Source: Sporosarcina sp. P33
Lineage (GTDB): Bacteria; Bacillota; Bacilli; Bacillales_A; Planococcaceae
Assembly (NCBI RefSeq): GCF_002077155.1
Contig: NZ_CP015027.1
Coordinates: 62,001 to 126,000, forward strand
Length of the DNA stretch: 64,000 bases
Direction: 5' to 3'
A program made the position numbers and the translations under genes. This document shows positions 56,579 to 64,000 of this stretch, in pieces (the stretch's first letter is position 1; each line of letters opens with the position of its first letter). The notes beneath the pieces were generated by a model. It had not been told where the DNA came from and did no database searches. It saw only the letters and a list, made by a program, of their open reading frames with translations.

Positions 56579-56624
56579 AAACAGCCTTCTTTGCCGATTA
56601 TTCAATCGCAAAGAAGGCTGTTTA
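56579..56624 (+). terminator. Terminator after the enoyl-CoA hydratase gene
   Basis: AAACAGCCTTCTTTGC / GCAAAGAAGGCTGTTT, a 16 bp stem with a short T run. It also overlaps the start of a spurious 85-codon frame. Confidence 0.85.
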
Positions 56625-57006
56625 AGGTTTTCTGCAGGTTGCTTACACGTTCTTTGACCAGAGAATACAATAGATGCATGAGCTGCTTCTTGACCAAGGT
56701 ACCGAAAAGTTTCTACTATTACTATGAACATTATTGCGAATCAGCCTTCACAATGCTGTTTGAAATCTACAAACATCCGCAGTTGAAACAGTGCCTGTAT
56801 AAAACCCAGCAGCATACTTATGCAGAAACGAAACAATCCATTACTTGATAACTAGACTGCAGCTGTGAAAATTATATACCAGACACAACGGAAATAGGAC
56901 TTAACATCCGAGAACTTCTCATGAATGCTCTGCCCCTCTAATTCTACTTTCAGTGTCGTTTATATCAGTGAAATGCGGGAAATTAAAGAAGCAGGAGGGG
57001 ACGAAA
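56625..57006. other. Intergenic region, no supported gene
   Basis: About 380 bp. A short frame encoding SCFLTKVPKSFYYYYEHY… has no RBS and is not assigned. No regulatory leader recognised apart from the GGAGGGG that serves the next gene. Confidence 0.4.
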
Positions 57007-57297
57007 TTGCCAAAAATGACAAACAACAACCAGCAGTATGAAGTTAAGCTGGGGAAGCACGTAGTTTTCTTCAACAAAAACTACCGTTATATTTTCATCA
57101 TCAACGAATTAGTATTAGGGATTATATTTATAGTGGGCAGTGTGTTCTTCTTTTTTGAAACCTTAAAAACTGCCGGAATTATTCTATTCATTGTAGGCAG
57201 TGCGCAGCTCTTCATACGGCCGGTATTAAAAATACTTCATGCAACCACGCTGCGGAAAATTAGCCAGTCCAGTCAAGAGCAAGAATGGAGTGAGTAG
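57007..57297 (+). CDS. YrhK-domain small membrane protein
   Basis: 96 residues from TTG 57007, 6 bp after GGAGGGG; ATG 57016 is the alternative. Two predicted membrane helices (about 30-55, YIFIINELVLGIIFIVGSVFFFF, and about 60-75) in a YrhK-type arrangement: FFNKNYRYIF, then TLKTAGIILFIVGSAQLFIRPVLKI. The function is unknown. Stands alone. Confidence 0.72.
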   Translation: MPKMTNNNQQYEVKLGKHVVFFNKNYRYIFIINELVLGIIFIVGSVFFFFETLKTAGIILFIVGSAQLFIRPVLKILHATTLRKISQSSQEQEWSE

Positions 57298-57320
57298 AGG
57301 CGTAAAACAGACAAATAAGA

Positions 57321-57512
57321 TCAGAGAGCAGCTGAGTCATTGGTAAATGTTGGGCGAAAGTGGAAAGCGGACTGGCGAGGAACGAGAAAACCGAATACGA
57401 GATATCTCCTTAATTCTTTGCGAACTGCCCGCGCCAATTGGTTTTTTTCGCCAATATCGCTTTCTGCTTTTACAATTTCCGCTTCGTGATCTCCGCGACA
57501 GCATGACATCAA
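57321..57512 (-). CDS. Possible small protein downstream of the MOSC gene
   Basis: 63-codon frame, TTG or following ATG start, with GGAAGG upstream. Contains EAEIVKAESDIGEKNQLARAVRKELRR, a charged helix-like stretch. No family recognised. It follows the MOSC gene on the same strand, starting 24 bp after its stop. It could equally be chance. Confidence 0.25.
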   Translation of the reverse strand: MMSCCRGDHEAEIVKAESDIGEKNQLARAVRKELRRYLVFGFLVPRQSAFHFRPTFTNDSAAL

Positions 57513-57536
57513 TCCAATACCTTCCTGGCCCTTAGT

Positions 57537-58220
57537 TTATTTTTCTCCGGAAATCCGTTCACTCGTATCGACCTCTTGACCCCCTGCCCGCTTTTCAAAA
57601 GTTTTGCGCCAGCTTGGAGACAGTTCTTCCACTTCCAGCAAACGGCGAATAGCGTCCAAGTCTTGCTTATCATGATGCATCAGCCGGTTCGCTTCCGCCA
57701 CTGTAATGCCATGGACGTGACGCGTTAATGGAAATAACATATCCGTTGATGATACCATACCTTCTTGCAGCACACGGAAATAAAAGCCTGTATAGCCCGT
57801 GTTTTGTACAAGGAGCGGCATATCCTTCCGTTCATAGACAAGCCCTAATTTGAAACAAGGCTGACGGGGCTGACTCACTTGAACAATCGCTTCACCGAGC
57901 TGAAAAGAGTCACCAATACAGACATTTTCCTCTGTCAGTCCTGTGATTGTGAGGTTTTCTCCGAATGCGCCGTACGATAATGTTCTTCCTAACGTTTTTT
58001 CCCAATGTGCATAATGCGCAAACGGATACACACAAACGGCTTTATGGACACCGCCATGATGAACAAGATCTCCCTGGCCGTCTCCGGTGAAGTTCACAGA
58101 AGATAAAAAAACTGCCTGTTGAATCGGCTTTTTAAAAAAGCCTGTCGTAACAGATTTCTTTCCAAAGTCCTTTTCTTTCGGTTTTCCAACGTTTAACGAA
58201 AGAATCTCCGCTTTTTCCAT
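57537..58220 (-). CDS. MOSC domain protein (YiiM family)
   Basis: 227 residues from ATG 58220, right after GGAGGAG; upstream in-frame codons precede the RBS. MOSC fold with the conserved Cys in QPRQPCFKLGL near residue 121, DLVHHGGVHKAVCVYPFAHY near 56, and a C-terminal 3-alpha extension (about 165-215), as in YiiM. Related proteins handle molybdenum or sulfur cofactor and reduce N-hydroxylated compounds; substrate unknown. Confidence 0.85.
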   Translation of the reverse strand: MEKAEILSLNVGKPKEKDFGKKSVTTGFFKKPIQQAVFLSSVNFTGDGQGDLVHHGGVHKAVCVYPFAHYAHWEKTLGRTLSYGAFGENLTITGLTEENVCIGDSFQLGEAIVQVSQPRQPCFKLGLVYERKDMPLLVQNTGYTGFYFRVLQEGMVSSTDMLFPLTRHVHGITVAEANRLMHHDKQDLDAIRRLLEVEELSPSWRKTFEKRAGGQEVDTSERISGEK

Positions 58221-58481
58221 AGATTTCTCCTCCAGTAAAATGTAAATCATCTTTTAGGTAAGTGTATCACTTTCAATGAATCTCGGTAAATATCTCCAGC
58301 GTTACACATTCACCTCCACTAAATGTAAAGAGGCTCCCCTGTGGAACAATGCTGCTCCGCTTCTTATCTTTCTATTTCCAAAACACCTTCTCAGTACTCA
58401 TGATCCGACATTCAATGCTATAATAAACACATTCTATATAACTCACTAGTGCTGTGTAACGATTGATGGAGGGAACCTTAC

Positions 58482-59315
58482 ATGAAAACCGATGCAAAAC
58501 TACAAAAAGAAGCAATGAAAGTCCTTAAAGAGACAAGCCGTACGTTTTATATACCAATCAAACTGCTCGAACCAACTGTCAGAGAAGCGGTTGCGTCCGC
58601 ATACTTGTGCATGCGCGCAATCGATGAAATCGAAGACCACGAGCAGCTGGACGTCAACATTGTCATCGACTTGCTCAATAACGTCAGCGACATTCTTGAT
58701 CATACGATCGCAACAGGCGAACCGATGCATCATGCACTCGACAAATTATTCGCACCGCATCGCGAACAGCTGCCTGAAGTGACGCTGCGTCTTGCGGATT
58801 GGGTAGATTTCTGCCCGGAGACGGCGCGCAATAAAGTTCTTGAATCCACAGCGATCATGGGCAGAGGCATGGCGAAGTGGGCAGGGAAGAACTGGGTCAT
58901 TAACACGCGTGAAGAACTGGATGATTATACGTACTATGTGGCGGGGCTCGTCGGCGTGATGCTTGCGGATATTTGGCGCTGGTATGACGGCACGGAAACA
59001 GACCGGGACCTGGCGATTGGCTTTGGCCGCGGACTGCAGTCAGTGAATATATTGCGCAATTATAAAGAAGATGCGGTGCGCGATGTGAATTTCTTCCCGA
59101 ATGACTGGAAACTGCCGGAGATGTTCGCGTATGCAGAAGAGAATTTAGCGCTTGCGGACGCATATATTGAAGATATTCAGACGAAGACAATTTTGAACTT
59201 CTGTAATATTCCATTGGCACTTGCACATTCAACGCTGGATGCATTGAAAGAAGGGCGCGAGAAGATGTCCCGAATGGAAGTTGTATCGGTCGTTAACAAA
59301 GCGATTCTAAAATAA
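58482..59315 (+). CDS. Phytoene/squalene synthase-family protein, YisP-like
   Basis: 277 residues, all-alpha trans-isoprenyl fold. First aspartate motif region AYLCMRAIDEIEDHE near residue 40; the second, LADIWRWYDGTETDRDL and NILRNYKEDAVRDVNFFPND, lies near 160-210. B. subtilis YisP has this fold but releases farnesol from farnesyl diphosphate. The FPP synthase in this window would supply the substrate. True squalene-type condensation cannot be excluded. RBS GGAGGGA. Confidence 0.8.
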   Translation: MKTDAKLQKEAMKVLKETSRTFYIPIKLLEPTVREAVASAYLCMRAIDEIEDHEQLDVNIVIDLLNNVSDILDHTIATGEPMHHALDKLFAPHREQLPEVTLRLADWVDFCPETARNKVLESTAIMGRGMAKWAGKNWVINTREELDDYTYYVAGLVGVMLADIWRWYDGTETDRDLAIGFGRGLQSVNILRNYKEDAVRDVNFFPNDWKLPEMFAYAEENLALADAYIEDIQTKTILNFCNIPLALAHSTLDALKEGREKMSRMEVVSVVNKAILK

Positions 59316-59348
59316 AAGAACGGCTGACCGGACGAACGGAGGATAGCG

Positions 59349-61067
59349 ATGCTCGATTTGATGATTATTATGCTGGAGCGGGTCGGGATGATTGTGGCAG
59401 TCGCTTTCCTGTTGACCCGTTTTCGTTTTTTTCCAAATATGATTCACCAGGACGTATTGGATCGCCGGCAGGAACTGACGGCGATTCTCTTTTTTGGTTT
59501 ATTCGGTATTTTTGGGACCTATTTCGGCGTGGCACTTGACATGCAGACATTTCATTTTGAAAATATGTCGTGGCAGCTGGAGACCGATGAGGCGATTGCG
59601 AACTCGCGGGTAATCGGAGTTGTTGTCGCCGGTTTGCTTGGCGGCTATAGACTTGGGATTGGCGCCGGGCTGATTGCCGGCATTCATCGCATATCGCTTG
59701 GCGGATTTACGGCGGTTTCTTGCGGGATCTCAACAATTATTTCGGGTGTGCTGGCGGGTTTCTTCTATAAAAAGGGCAAGCATATCAGCCCGCTCACCGC
59801 ATTTGCGATCGGCGCAGCTGCGGAGAGTCTGCAAATGGCGCTGATTTTATTCATCTCGGAGCCGTTTGAGAAAGCGTTTGCATTGGTCCAGGCGATCGGA
59901 TTGCCAATGATTCTCGCCAACGGCATGGGTGCAGCACTTTTTATGCTGATTGCGTATAATGTCATCAGTGATCAAGAGAAAATCACAGCGCTGCATGCCC
60001 AAAAAACGTTGCGCATTGCGGATCAGACACTCGCATATTTACGGACAGGCATGCGGAAAGATACTGCTGCAGCTGTCTGCGGCATCTTGATGGACGAGCT
60101 GCAGCCGGGCGCTGTCGCGATGACAGATAAAACGGACATTTTGGCATTTGTTGGCCCTGGGGGAAATGTGATGCAAGGTGCCATCCGGACCGATATGACG
60201 CGAAAAGTGATTCAGGAAGGCCGGCTGATCGTTACGGATGCCGTAACCCATGCGCATTCGGAAGTGCCCGAGTTTGGCGGAATCGTCATTGCGCCGTTGA
60301 AGACGCGCGGCGAAACAATAGGGACGCTGAAATTATTTTATCCTTCACGCAAAGCAATTACAGGCGTGACAATTGAATTAATTGCGGGTCTTGCGGAATT
60401 ATTAAGCAATCAGCTCGAAATCGCAGAGGCTGATCGTGCGCATCAACTCGCAAAAGAAGCGGAAATTCAAGCATTGCAGGCGCAGATCAGTCCGCACTTC
60501 CTGTTTAATTCGATGAATATTATTATCTCCTTAATTCGCACGAACCCTGATGAAGCGCGTAAACTGCTTTCGTCACTGTCATTCTTTCTGCGTCAGAACC
60601 TCGAAGGGACGACCGCTAAAATGGTGACGCTGCAGCAGGAACTTGCACATGTCGAAGCGTATTTAATGATCGAAGAAGCGCGCTTCATTGATAAATTACA
60701 GATTCGCATCGATGCGGACCCGAACATCATGCAGGTGAAAATTCCGCCCCTGACACTGCAGCCGATTGTCGAGAACGCAATCACGCATGGCATCAAAGAT
60801 CTTGACGAAAACGCGGTCGTCCATATTTCGATACATGATAACGGTGACACCATTCATATTATGGTGAAAGACAACGGCAAAGGGATCAACTGCGAGCGCC
60901 TTGCGCAGCTTGGCCGGCAGCAGGTCCTATCTGAAAAAGGAACAGGACTCGGTCTGTATAATGTGAACCGGCGTCTTATGATGTCATTTGATGAAAAGTC
61001 AGGACTTGAAATACAGAGCACGCCGAATGAAGGAACGAGCATTTCATTCCAGATTCCAAGGAGGTGA
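59349..61067 (+). CDS. lytS: LytS-type sensor histidine kinase
   Basis: 572 residues. N-terminal 5TM-5TMR_LYT sensor with about six helices (about 1-200), a GAF-like domain (about 225-350), His kinase box QISPHFLFNSMNIIISL near residue 381 and HATPase motifs PIVENAITHGIKD and DNGKGI. Family sensors respond to pyruvate (E. coli BtsS, B. subtilis LytS) or wall stress. Here the adjacent cstA favours pyruvate sensing (inference). RBS CGGAGGA; lytR follows 6 bp after the stop. Confidence 0.92.
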   Translation: MLDLMIIMLERVGMIVAVAFLLTRFRFFPNMIHQDVLDRRQELTAILFFGLFGIFGTYFGVALDMQTFHFENMSWQLETDEAIANSRVIGVVVAGLLGGYRLGIGAGLIAGIHRISLGGFTAVSCGISTIISGVLAGFFYKKGKHISPLTAFAIGAAAESLQMALILFISEPFEKAFALVQAIGLPMILANGMGAALFMLIAYNVISDQEKITALHAQKTLRIADQTLAYLRTGMRKDTAAAVCGILMDELQPGAVAMTDKTDILAFVGPGGNVMQGAIRTDMTRKVIQEGRLIVTDAVTHAHSEVPEFGGIVIAPLKTRGETIGTLKLFYPSRKAITGVTIELIAGLAELLSNQLEIAEADRAHQLAKEAEIQALQAQISPHFLFNSMNIIISLIRTNPDEARKLLSSLSFFLRQNLEGTTAKMVTLQQELAHVEAYLMIEEARFIDKLQIRIDADPNIMQVKIPPLTLQPIVENAITHGIKDLDENAVVHISIHDNGDTIHIMVKDNGKGINCERLAQLGRQQVLSEKGTGLGLYNVNRRLMMSFDEKSGLEIQSTPNEGTSISFQIPRR

Positions 61068-61073
61068 TGAAGC

Positions 61074-61802
61074 ATGCCGCAAATTCGTGCGCTGGTCGTG
61101 GATGATGAGCGCTACGCACGTGAAGAACTGATTTATTTGCTGGAACAATGTGACGGAGTGAAGGTGATCGGAGAAGCGGATTCGGGGGAGCATGCGATTG
61201 TTAAAGTGATGCAATTGCAGCCGGACGTCGTTTTTCTTGATATCGAGATGCCGAAAGTAGATGGCATGGAAGTGGCGAAGACGCTGAGCGCATTGAAGAA
61301 AGTGCCGTATATTGTGTTTGCGACCGCTTATCCTCAATTCGCTGCGGAAGCGTTCCGGATTCATGCGATCGATTATTTACTGAAGCCGTATGATGAAGAT
61401 CAGCTTCGTCAGGCTGTTGCACGTGTTAAAGAAGCGCTTCAACCGCCGGCGGTCTCAGCCTCACCGAAGCGAATTGACCGTCTGCCCGTTGAGACGGAAG
61501 GTGAAATCCACTATTTGCCGATCCGCGACATTCTTTATGTGCACCGGGAAGAGAAATGGACGAAAATCGTCATGGCTTCACGGGAATACGAAACACGTAT
61601 GACGTTAAAAGAGCTGGAACAGAAGCTGACTCCTTCATCTTTCTTCCGCATTCATAAAAGCTTCCTCGTGAACTTGGCCCATGTCAGCAGTTTGACTCCC
61701 TGGTTTAACGGTGCCTATCAGCTGAAAATTGATCAGCGGACCGAAAAATTATCCGTCAGCCGGAATTATGTAAAGGAATTACGTCAGCGTTTAGAAGGCT
61801 AA
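61074..61802 (+). CDS. lytR: LytTR-family response regulator
   Basis: 242 residues. Receiver domain (about 4-118) with VDDERYAREEL and phosphorylated Asp in VVFLDIEMPKVDGME, then a LytTR DNA-binding domain (about 140-240; LPIRDILYVHREEKWTKI, FFRIHKSFLVNLAHV). Pairs with LytS. It probably controls cstA, whose promoter lies 70 bp downstream behind a direct repeat. RBS AAGGAGG. Confidence 0.93.
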   Translation: MPQIRALVVDDERYAREELIYLLEQCDGVKVIGEADSGEHAIVKVMQLQPDVVFLDIEMPKVDGMEVAKTLSALKKVPYIVFATAYPQFAAEAFRIHAIDYLLKPYDEDQLRQAVARVKEALQPPAVSASPKRIDRLPVETEGEIHYLPIRDILYVHREEKWTKIVMASREYETRMTLKELEQKLTPSSFFRIHKSFLVNLAHVSSLTPWFNGAYQLKIDQRTEKLSVSRNYVKELRQRLEG

Positions 61803-61805
61803 AAA

Positions 61806-61875
61806 CATCTCGCAACCTGTTAATCTCCCGGAGTGCATCTTACTTCGAGATTTTGACATGTTGCGAGATTTTGTC
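61806..61875 (+). terminator. Nested hairpin after lytR
   Basis: ATCTCGCAAC / GTTGCGAGAT outer stem with AATCTC / GAGATT inside, ending in TTTTG. It is a weak terminator or attenuator and shares sequence with the direct repeat and the -35 of the cstA promoter. Confidence 0.5.
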
Positions 61876-61877
61876 AT
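61846..61877 (+). promoter_or_regulatory. Direct repeat upstream of cstA, candidate LytR site
   Basis: CGAGATTTTGACAT (61846-61859) and CGAGATTTTGTCAT (61864-61877), 13 of 14 identical, 18 bp apart start to start. LytTR regulators bind direct repeats. The second copy overlaps the -35. Confidence 0.5.
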
Positions 61878-61899
61878 TAGGCAGGTGTATATCTATTAT
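61871..61899 (+). promoter_or_regulatory. Sigma-A promoter of cstA
   Basis: TTGTCA (61871-61876), 17 bp, TATTAT (61894-61899). Predicted start near 61906, inside the cre site. Confidence 0.6.
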
Positions 61900-61904
61900 A
61901 CTTA

Positions 61905-61920
61905 ATGTAAGCGTTAACAT
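61905..61920 (+). promoter_or_regulatory. CcpA-binding cre site at the cstA start
   Basis: ATGTAAGCGTTAACAT fits the cre consensus WTGNAARCGNWWWCAW at every position. It lies at +1, the position for catabolite repression. Confidence 0.8.
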
Positions 61921-61937
61921 TAGGAGGGAAAGAAGCT

Positions 61938-63392
61938 ATGATTACATTTTTATTTTCGATCGTTTTATTAATCGTCGGATATTTCACGTACGGCAAGTAC
62001 ATCGTCAAAATGTTCGGCGTAAAAGAAGACCGTGCTACGCCAGCGTATACCAGCGCGGACGGTGTCGATTACGTGCCGATGAGCACAAGTAAGAACTCAT
62101 TAATTCAATTACTTAATATTGCGGGTGTCGGACCGATTTTCGGACCAATCATGGGTGCGCTTTACGGGCCTGTCGCATTTGTCTGGATTGTCGTCGGTGC
62201 AATTTTTGCAGGCGCGGTGCATGATTATCTGACGGGGATGATTTCTATACGGAACCGCGGAGCGCACTTGCCTGAACTGGCAGGTAAATTTCTCGGCAAG
62301 TTCATGAAACATGTTGTGAATGCCTTCGCACTGTTACTGCTTGTGCTGGTCGGTACGGTATTCGTTTCGGCGCCGGCAGGCCTTCTGTACAATCTGATGG
62401 ACGGCTGGATGGCATTGGGTATTATCGTTGCACTTATTTTCCTTTATTATATTTTGGCAACATTATTGCCGATCGATAAAGTGATTGGCCGTTTCTATCC
62501 GATCTTCGGTGCGCTGCTTGTAATCAGTGCAGTAGGTATCGGCGGTATGATGGTCATTAAAGGTGTTCCGATTCCTGAATTAACATTTGCAAATTTACAT
62601 CCTGATAATTTGCCTATCTTCCCGTTATTGTTCTTGACGATTTCATGCGGAGCGCTGTCCGGCTTCCATGCGACGCAGTCTCCGATTATTTCCCGGACGA
62701 CTCAAAAAGAAAGTCAGGGACGCAAGATTTTCTACGGTATGATGATTGCAGAAGCAATTATTGCTATGATCTGGGCAGCGGCCGGTATGGCATTGTTCAA
62801 TGGTGTAACATTGAGTGAATTGCTGGCAGCTGGCGGACCTGCAGTAATTGTTAGCGAAGTTTCAACGGTTATGCTCGGCGCAGTCGGCGGTACTCTCGCT
62901 ATTCTTGGCGTTATCATTCTGCCGATCACGTCTGGCGACACCGCGTTCCGCAGTGCACGGATGATCATCGCGGACTATATCAAGTATCCGCAGGCGAAAG
63001 TCACAAGCCGTTTGTTGATTGCGGTACCGATGTTTGCCGTCTCGATTGCATTGACGCAAATAGACTTCAATATTCTGTGGCGTTACTTCTCCTGGGCGAA
63101 TCAGTCGACAGCCGTGATCGCATTGTTTGTAGGAGCAATGTATCTCTTCATTGCCGGCAAGAACTACTGGGTTGCACTCATACCCGGCACATTCATGCTG
63201 ATGGCCACGACAACGTATATACTGAACGCAGCCATTGGATTTGGGTTGCCGATGAATGTCTCTTATATCGGTGCAACTATCATTTCCATCTTCTTGGTAG
63301 CCTTGTTCTTTAATGCGGCGGTGAAAGCACGGGCTGCACAAATTCCGCTTGAGGAAGATATTACAGACTGGGAATCTCCGGAAACGGTTTAA
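61938..63392 (+). CDS. cstA: CstA-family carbon starvation / pyruvate transporter
   Basis: 484 residues, the short Gram-positive form. About 13 predicted membrane helices. GVGPIFGPIMGALYGP near residue 60, VHDYLTGMISIRNRGAHLPELA near 97, SGFHATQSPIISRTTQKESQGR near 240, and LPITSGDTAFRSARMIIADY near 328 are CstA signatures. E. coli CstA and BtsT import pyruvate, or peptides in older work. Placement after lytSR plus the cre site point to pyruvate uptake when sugars run out. RBS AGGAGGG. Confidence 0.92.
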   Translation: MITFLFSIVLLIVGYFTYGKYIVKMFGVKEDRATPAYTSADGVDYVPMSTSKNSLIQLLNIAGVGPIFGPIMGALYGPVAFVWIVVGAIFAGAVHDYLTGMISIRNRGAHLPELAGKFLGKFMKHVVNAFALLLLVLVGTVFVSAPAGLLYNLMDGWMALGIIVALIFLYYILATLLPIDKVIGRFYPIFGALLVISAVGIGGMMVIKGVPIPELTFANLHPDNLPIFPLLFLTISCGALSGFHATQSPIISRTTQKESQGRKIFYGMMIAEAIIAMIWAAAGMALFNGVTLSELLAAGGPAVIVSEVSTVMLGAVGGTLAILGVIILPITSGDTAFRSARMIIADYIKYPQAKVTSRLLIAVPMFAVSIALTQIDFNILWRYFSWANQSTAVIALFVGAMYLFIAGKNYWVALIPGTFMLMATTTYILNAAIGFGLPMNVSYIGATIISIFLVALFFNAAVKARAAQIPLEEDITDWESPETV

Positions 63393-63406
63393 TATATGAT
63401 GGAAGC

Positions 63407-63440
63407 AGCCTGCTGAGCCTTGATTCAGCAGGCTTTTTCT
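63407..63440 (+). terminator. Terminator after cstA
   Basis: AGCCTGCTGA / TCAGCAGGCT stem followed by TTTTT. Confidence 0.88.
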
Positions 63441-63551
63441 ATGCGATTTTTTGGATATGATATACTTTTCGTACAGGTTTAGACCTAAGTGCACGAATGA
63501 AAGAAAAATATAAAAAAAGACGGCAAACACACTAAAAATAACTTAAGTAAT

Positions 63552-63575
63552 AAATAGTGTAATTATACACTATTT
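63552..63575. promoter_or_regulatory. Palindromic operator upstream of the XRE regulator
   Basis: Perfect 10 bp inverted repeat AAATAGTGTA-ATTA-TACACTATTT, 20 bp before the start codon. It is well placed for autoregulation by the helix-turn-helix protein that follows. Confidence 0.6.
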
Positions 63576-63595
63576 GTGTAAAGAGGTGAAAAGCG

Positions 63596-64000
63596 TTGAA
63601 TAAGCAGACGGTAATCGACTTAGTGTCACCCCGTATGAAGTTAATTCGGACGGAAATGGACTATACGCAAGATGAGATGGCGGACATTATCGGCATCTCG
63701 AAAAAGACCCTCGTACAGCTGGAGAAAGGCCGCCAGGAGTTGGGATGGGCAGTGGCAGTGGTTGTTTGCGCGCTGTTTCGGGAGAGTGCATTGCTGCGCT
63801 CGGTTATGGGTGATGATCCGGTGGAATTGGCGGAAATCGCTGTGCATGCGGAGATTCATTCGCGAGAAACGGCGGCCAGCGCTTCCGTGAACTGGTGGAT
63901 AGAGGTCGGTCAATGGCAGCAATATAAGCTTCAGCAGCACACAGCGGGCGGTCATTACCGCATTATCGGCGAAGGCGGGAAGCGTTTATTCAGTACAGGA
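63596..64000 (+). CDS. XRE-family helix-turn-helix regulator, 5' part
   Basis: TTG start after AGAGGTG; 135 codons run to the window edge without a stop, so the gene is incomplete here. The HTH (about 14-60, RMKLIRTEMDYTQDEMADIIGISKKTLVQLEKGRQ) is followed by a hydrophobic region and a C-terminal part without recognised motif. No target gene is visible; the palindrome upstream suggests it controls itself. Confidence 0.8.
   Translation, partial: MNKQTVIDLVSPRMKLIRTEMDYTQDEMADIIGISKKTLVQLEKGRQELGWAVAVVVCALFRESALLRSVMGDDPVELAEIAVHAEIHSRETAASASVNWWIEVGQWQQYKLQQHTAGGHYRIIGEGGKRLFSTG

Noticed and set aside
56591-56848. 85-codon frame after the enoyl-CoA hydratase
   Set aside because: It begins inside the terminator hairpin and lacks an RBS.

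Overview
The window is a chromosomal segment of a low-to-moderate GC, endospore-former-type Firmicute. Gene order from accB-accC-yqhY through nusB-folD-xseA-xseB-ispA-dxs-tlyA-argR-recN-spoIVB-spo0A, and then bcd/bkd, mutAB, mce, yqjD, dinB, rnz and proI, matches the Bacillus subtilis yqh-yqj region. Base composition, the short bkd cluster without ptb/buk, and the repeat families suggest Planococcaceae (a Sporosarcina-like organism); that assignment is inference.

Layout. 1-13.4 kb: housekeeping block (fatty acid synthesis, transcription, folate, exonuclease VII, isoprenoids, DNA repair) ending in the sporulation pair spoIVB-spo0A. spo0A carries an in-frame TGA at codon 38, so the master sporulation regulator looks broken. 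13.6-16.1 kb: a FapA-like protein, a glycerophosphodiesterase and a small membrane protein. 16.3-30.6 kb: a near-continuous pathway for branched-chain amino acids, with leucine dehydrogenase and the branched-chain 2-oxoacid dehydrogenase complex (E3, E1a, E1b, E2), then methylmalonyl-CoA mutase (two subunits), its G-protein chaperone, the epimerase and a carboxyltransferase. Together these take Val/Ile carbon to succinyl-CoA. brxB, a 31-residue Prli42 miniprotein and a 3 x 122 bp repeat interrupt it. 30.6-40 kb: M20 peptidase, CheW-like protein, DNA polymerase IV, RNase Z, proline biosynthesis behind a decayed T-box leader, a sigma-W-type YdjI/YdjG envelope-stress module, a metallo-hydrolase and an SDR.

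40-57.3 kb is accessory in character. It has a 4 x 400 bp tandem array of structured repeats, long AT-rich intergenic stretches, an MFS carrier, a Tat-exported GMC dehydrogenase pair, a Spo0E-like phosphatase, a drug-efflux MFS protein, a pyridoxal kinase, a BluB-like protein and a catalase. It also has an ArsR-type gene relic, an orphan TRAP binding protein and an enoyl-CoA hydratase whose only plausible start codon is ATT.

57.3-64 kb: a MOSC protein, a YisP-like prenyl synthase-fold protein, and a LytS/LytR two-component system next to a CstA-type transporter. The cstA promoter shows a direct repeat at -35 and a perfect CcpA cre site at the transcription start. The window ends inside an XRE-type regulator with its own palindromic operator.

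No rRNA, tRNA, CRISPR array, prophage or insertion sequence was recognised. The most striking items are the spo0A nonsense codon, the T-box leader lacking its specifier domain, the ATT start, and the 400 bp repeat array.
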